Positions 7,170-9,406 of a stretch of DNA of 9,406 nucleotides are shown here, piece after piece. The position numbers and the translations under genes are program-made. Within the stretch, counting starts at the first letter, position 1; each line of letters starts with the position of its first letter. This stretch comes from Candidatus Saccharimonadota bacterium (GTDB taxonomy: Bacteria > Patescibacteriota > Saccharimonadia > Saccharimonadales > UBA4665): assembly GCA_029288335.1 (NCBI GenBank), contig JARIHJ010000089.1, positions 1-9,406 on the forward strand, in the 5' to 3' direction. The notes beneath the pieces were generated by a model. That model was not told where the DNA came from. It did no database searches and worked only from the letters and a program-made list of their open reading frames with translations.

Positions 7170-8213
7170 GGGTATTATGTTGGCGCTAGTGGTGAAGTGC
7201 TGGATCACCACGTCAGCATCAGTGGTGGTGATGAAGGTCTGGTAGTTACTTAAATATTTAGTGAGTTTTTGACGGCGAGCGCCGTCAAGCTCGGAAAAGA
7301 CATCGTCAAGCAGTAACAGGGGGCTGGAACCACTAGAGGCTTCCAGGGTTTGCGCCTCTAATATCTTTAGTGCCAGGGTTAAGGTTCTGGCTTCTCCGCG
7401 GCTCGCGCTGGTACTCACACCCTTATTATTGATAATTACCTGTAGGTCGTCGCGGTGCGGCCCGGCCAGGGTAAAACCACGGGCTAGTTCTTCGTCAATA
7501 TTCCCTTCAAGGTTTTTTAGCAGGCTGGTTTCATAATGGCTCGTATTCAGTGGTGATGCGTAATTAACACTGATTTTGTCGCGACTGCTTGCCAGCGCCT
7601 GGTAGAGGTCGCTGATTTTGCTATTAATTTGGGCTAACAAGCTTAAGCGACTAGCAACGAGCTGGCCGGCGAGTTCGGCTAGGCGAATATTCCAGCTGAA
7701 AATTTGCGCCTTAGCACTAACTCGGCCTTGTTTTAGCAGGCTGTTGCGCTGGGCTAAGGCACGCTGGTATTGCCTTCTCGCGAGTCCAAATTCCGGATAA
7801 ATTTGCTCGGCTAAATCATCCAGATAATCGCGTCTAAGCTCCGGCCGGCCAGAGAGAATTAGTAGGTGATTGGGCTCGAACAGGCAAACCGGCAAACGTT
7901 TATTGATAGCTAGTCGCTTATAATTAACGTTGTCAATTTCGTAAGTTTTGCTATTCGGTTCTCTGATAATTTTTAATGTGCGCTGGCCGGTGTTGGTATG
8001 GGCGTCGAGCCGCGCCCAAGGCTTATTAAAACTGATGGTTTCACTGGTTTTGGCGCGCCAGCTAGTAGCGCCAGCGATCATTAGAATGGCTTCTAATAAG
8101 TTAGTCTTGCCACTGGCATTTGGACCGACAATAATATTAACTTTTCCGTCGAGTTCAAACGAGCTGTCATGGTAGGAACGGAAATGCTGTAATCTAATGT
8201 CGGTAATAGCCAT
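7158..8213 (-). CDS. recF: DNA replication and repair protein RecF
   Basis: ABC-type/SMC-like ATPase that binds gapped DNA and, with RecO and RecR, loads RecA for recombinational repair. It has 351 residues, near the usual RecF length. The N-terminus 'RLQHFRSY' and Walker A GPNASGKT (30-37, Lys36) are typical, as are 'LFEPNHLLILSGRPELRRDYLD' in the middle, 'TLAGPHRDDL', the signature-like 'SRGEARTLTLALK', and Walker B LLLLDDVFSELD (299-310, Asp303-Asp304). The N-terminus matches the family at this ATG even though the 19-nt gap from dnaN (8214-8232) has no Shine-Dalgarno and is almost all A/T; translation is probably coupled to dnaN. The gap holds a 10-bp palindrome TAATATATTA (8222-8231). The 3' end contains the promoter of the next gene. 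All ATPase motifs are intact. Confidence 0.97.
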   Translation of the reverse strand: MAITDIRLQHFRSYHDSSFELDGKVNIIVGPNASGKTNLLEAILMIAGATSWRAKTSETISFNKPWARLDAHTNTGQRTLKIIREPNSKTYEIDNVNYKRLAINKRLPVCLFEPNHLLILSGRPELRRDYLDDLAEQIYPEFGLARRQYQRALAQRNSLLKQGRVSAKAQIFSWNIRLAELAGQLVASRLSLLAQINSKISDLYQALASSRDKISVNYASPLNTSHYETSLLKNLEGNIDEELARGFTLAGPHRDDLQVIINNKGVSTSASRGEARTLTLALKILEAQTLEASSGSSPLLLLDDVFSELDGARRQKLTKYLSNYQTFITTTDADVVIQHFTTSANIIPLQN

Positions 8214-8232
8214 TAGATTAATAATATATTAG

Positions 8233-9321
8233 CTAGCTTTTTAGGGGCATAATTACGTAGGTGAAATCGCTGGCGTCATTATTCCTAACTACGACAGCTT
8301 CAAGCTTGCCATTAAAACCAAAGAAGATATCCTTGGCGTCACTCATCGCGCCCAGAGCATCAAGTAAATAGCGTGAATTTAGAGTAATGCTGCCGCTGCC
8401 GGTAGCCTCGGCTGTAGCGCTAGCGGTATTTTCGCCCAGTTGGCTCGCGATCGAATGGACGCTAATGTTGCCAGCTTCGTCGTCGACATTAATAGTAATA
8501 CTGCCGGCGCTTTCTCGCGCGAACAGGCTACTGACCTTGGTGATATTGAGCAAATCGGCGCGGGCTACGATGGCTTTAGTTGTAAATTTGGTTGGTATGA
8601 GGTTTTGGTAGGGCGGATAATTACCATCGATAAGTCGTGCGGTCAGCTCGATAAAATCGGTCGAAAAACTGATTTGCTGGTCGCTGTAATTAACTGTGAT
8701 TTTGCCAGCGTCGGGCAAAACTCGGAGTAATTCGCTAACAGCACTCGAAGGGATGATTATCGGAGTTAGTTTAATTTTTTCGGCTAGAGTCTTCTCGGCT
8801 AGCCGGTAGCTATCGGTCGCCGCGATTACTAACTTATCGCCGCCTGCCAGATATATGCCAGTGAGGACTGGCCGGGTTTCATCACTACCAGCCGCGCCCA
8901 CCACCTGGCCAAAGGCACCTTTTAATTTATCCACAGGTAGTTCAAAAGTTTTCGAGCCGCTTACCTTTGGCATAACTGGGAAATCGTCGGCACTTACGCT
9001 GTTAATTGTGGATTCGTATTGATCGGTTTTGATGTTTAGTTTGGTGCCGTCCAGCTTGAGATCGATTACACCGCTCGGTAGGCTGGCGATAAAATCCTGA
9101 GTGAGCCTGGCCGGCACGGTGGTAGCGCCTTCCTGGCTGATTTTAGCCCCGATGAAGCAGGTGATAGCGACGTCGAGGTTGGTGGCCGCGACAGAGAGAC
9201 GGTTTTGGCTGGTTTTTAAGGCGACGTTGGCTAGAATCGGCAAAGTTCCTCTGGAACTAGCGACTCGCGCTACGGCGTTAAGCGCGCGGTTTAGATTTTC
9301 CTGGGTGACTTGAAGTTTCAT
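8233..9321 (-). CDS. dnaN: DNA polymerase III beta subunit (sliding clamp)
   Basis: Ring-shaped clamp that tethers DNA polymerase III to DNA and serves as a docking site for replication and repair proteins. It has 362 residues, normal for the family, covering the three repeated clamp domains of about 120 residues each. Typical segments are 'LPILANVAL' near residue 27, 'TVPARLTQDFIASLP', 'DDFPVMP', 'ETRPVLTGIYL', 'ATDSYRLAEK' (Asp170-Ala175 = DSYRLA), 'LIDGNYPPYQNLIP', and the C-terminal 'TYVIMPLKS', equivalent to the canonical clamp end. The start is ATG with AAAGG (9329-9333) seven nt upstream. It leads a dnaN-recF pair transcribed away from the AT-rich edge, the order usual next to oriC with dnaA expected beyond the window. 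No missing motif or frameshift. Confidence 0.98.
   Translation of the reverse strand: MKLQVTQENLNRALNAVARVASSRGTLPILANVALKTSQNRLSVAATNLDVAITCFIGAKISQEGATTVPARLTQDFIASLPSGVIDLKLDGTKLNIKTDQYESTINSVSADDFPVMPKVSGSKTFELPVDKLKGAFGQVVGAAGSDETRPVLTGIYLAGGDKLVIAATDSYRLAEKTLAEKIKLTPIIIPSSAVSELLRVLPDAGKITVNYSDQQISFSTDFIELTARLIDGNYPPYQNLIPTKFTTKAIVARADLLNITKVSSLFARESAGSITINVDDEAGNISVHSIASQLGENTASATAEATGSGSITLNSRYLLDALGAMSDAKDIFFGFNGKLEAVVVRNNDASDFTYVIMPLKS
8927..8935 (+). promoter_or_regulatory. Perfect consensus DnaA box inside dnaN
   Basis: TTATCCACA matches the bacterial DnaA-box consensus at 9 of 9 positions. It lies in the coding sequence of dnaN, where the complementary strand encodes Val-Asp-Lys. 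A perfect copy of one 9-mer on either strand is expected about 0.07 times in a window of this size. It may bind DnaA near the origin or may be coincidence. Confidence 0.4.
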
Positions 9322-9372
9322 AAAATTGCCTTTCTATAACTTGTAATAAAATTTTCATAAACTTCGTTATTG

Positions 9373-9400
9373 TTATTAGGCTTTGTGTAAAATGTGTAAA
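9373..9400 (-). promoter_or_regulatory. dnaN: Candidate dnaN promoter overlapping DnaA-like boxes
   Basis: On the minus strand TTTACA (9395-9400, 5 of 6 to TTGACA) is followed after 16 nt by TAATAA (9373-9378, only 3 of 6 to TATAAT). The -35 lies within the second tandem DnaA-like 9-mer, so DnaA could affect dnaN transcription. The weak -10 keeps confidence low; dnaN may instead be read through from dnaA. Confidence 0.3.
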
Positions 9401-9401
9401 A
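9384..9401 (-). promoter_or_regulatory. Two tandem DnaA-box-like 9-mers
   Basis: On the minus strand TTTTACACA occurs twice head to tail with no gap (9393-9401, then 9384-9392). Each copy matches the DnaA-box pattern TTATNCACA at 8 of 9 positions, differing only at the third base. Exact tandem duplication within an AT-rich segment beside dnaN supports DnaA binding at or near the origin. Confidence 0.55.
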
Positions 9402-9406
9402 GTGAC

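Larger units (their letters stand above)
9322..9406. other. AT-rich dnaA-dnaN-side intergenic segment, candidate edge of oriC
   Basis: From 9321 to 9406 a hand count gives 21 G/C in 86 bases (about 24%), far below the neighbouring genes. The segment carries the dnaN ribosome site, a candidate promoter and two tandem DnaA-box-like 9-mers. The gene order recF-dnaN followed by AT-rich DNA suits the origin region of many bacteria. The rest of the region and dnaA would be beyond the right edge, so this is a partial view. Confidence 0.5.

Noticed and set aside
9007..9015. Further DnaA-like 9-mer GAATCCACA (minus strand) in dnaN
   Set aside because: Only 7 of 9 to the consensus and inside coding sequence; such matches are expected by chance.

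Overview
The window reads as a bacterial chromosome segment next to the replication origin, most likely from a Patescibacteria/CPR organism and probably Candidatus Saccharibacteria. That placement is an inference. It rests on the combination of dnaN-recF with a reduced type IV secretion (T4SS)-like operon made of a VirB4 ATPase, a large unrecognised membrane protein, a two-domain wall hydrolase and a small PEGA protein. The standard code fits: every open gene ends in TAA or TAG, and no in-frame TGA has to be read through. No tRNA, rRNA, CRISPR array, transposase or insertion sequence is visible.

Left part (2-6218, + strand): a tightly packed operon that enters from the left edge. It holds the 3' part of a VirB4/TraC-type ATPase, an 843-residue membrane protein with a Cys-rich C-terminal tail, a secreted protein joining a muramidase-like domain to an NlpC/P60-like domain, and a membrane-anchored PEGA protein. 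Gaps are 57 and 3 nt, and the last pair overlaps by 8 nt. Together they look like the motor, membrane channel or scaffold, wall-opening enzyme and surface accessory of a T4SS-like envelope machine. The first gap is filled by two back-to-back perfect hairpins that begin exactly at the virB4 stop codon.

Middle (6219-7169): the operon converges on a minus-strand gene for a lipoprotein-like exported protein. That gene has its own strong sigma70-type promoter inside the 3' end of recF. A perfect 12-bp palindrome lies in the promoter spacer and looks like an operator. The 109-nt convergent gap holds nested inverted repeats but no classical terminator.

Right part (7158-9406, - strand): recF and dnaN in canonical order, transcribed leftward, followed by an AT-rich (about 76%) 85-nt segment at the window edge. 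This segment carries two head-to-tail 9-mers that match the DnaA-box consensus at 8 of 9 positions. It probably belongs to the dnaA-dnaN intergenic region and the origin. A perfect consensus DnaA box also sits inside dnaN. No stretch longer than about 110 bases lacks a gene.
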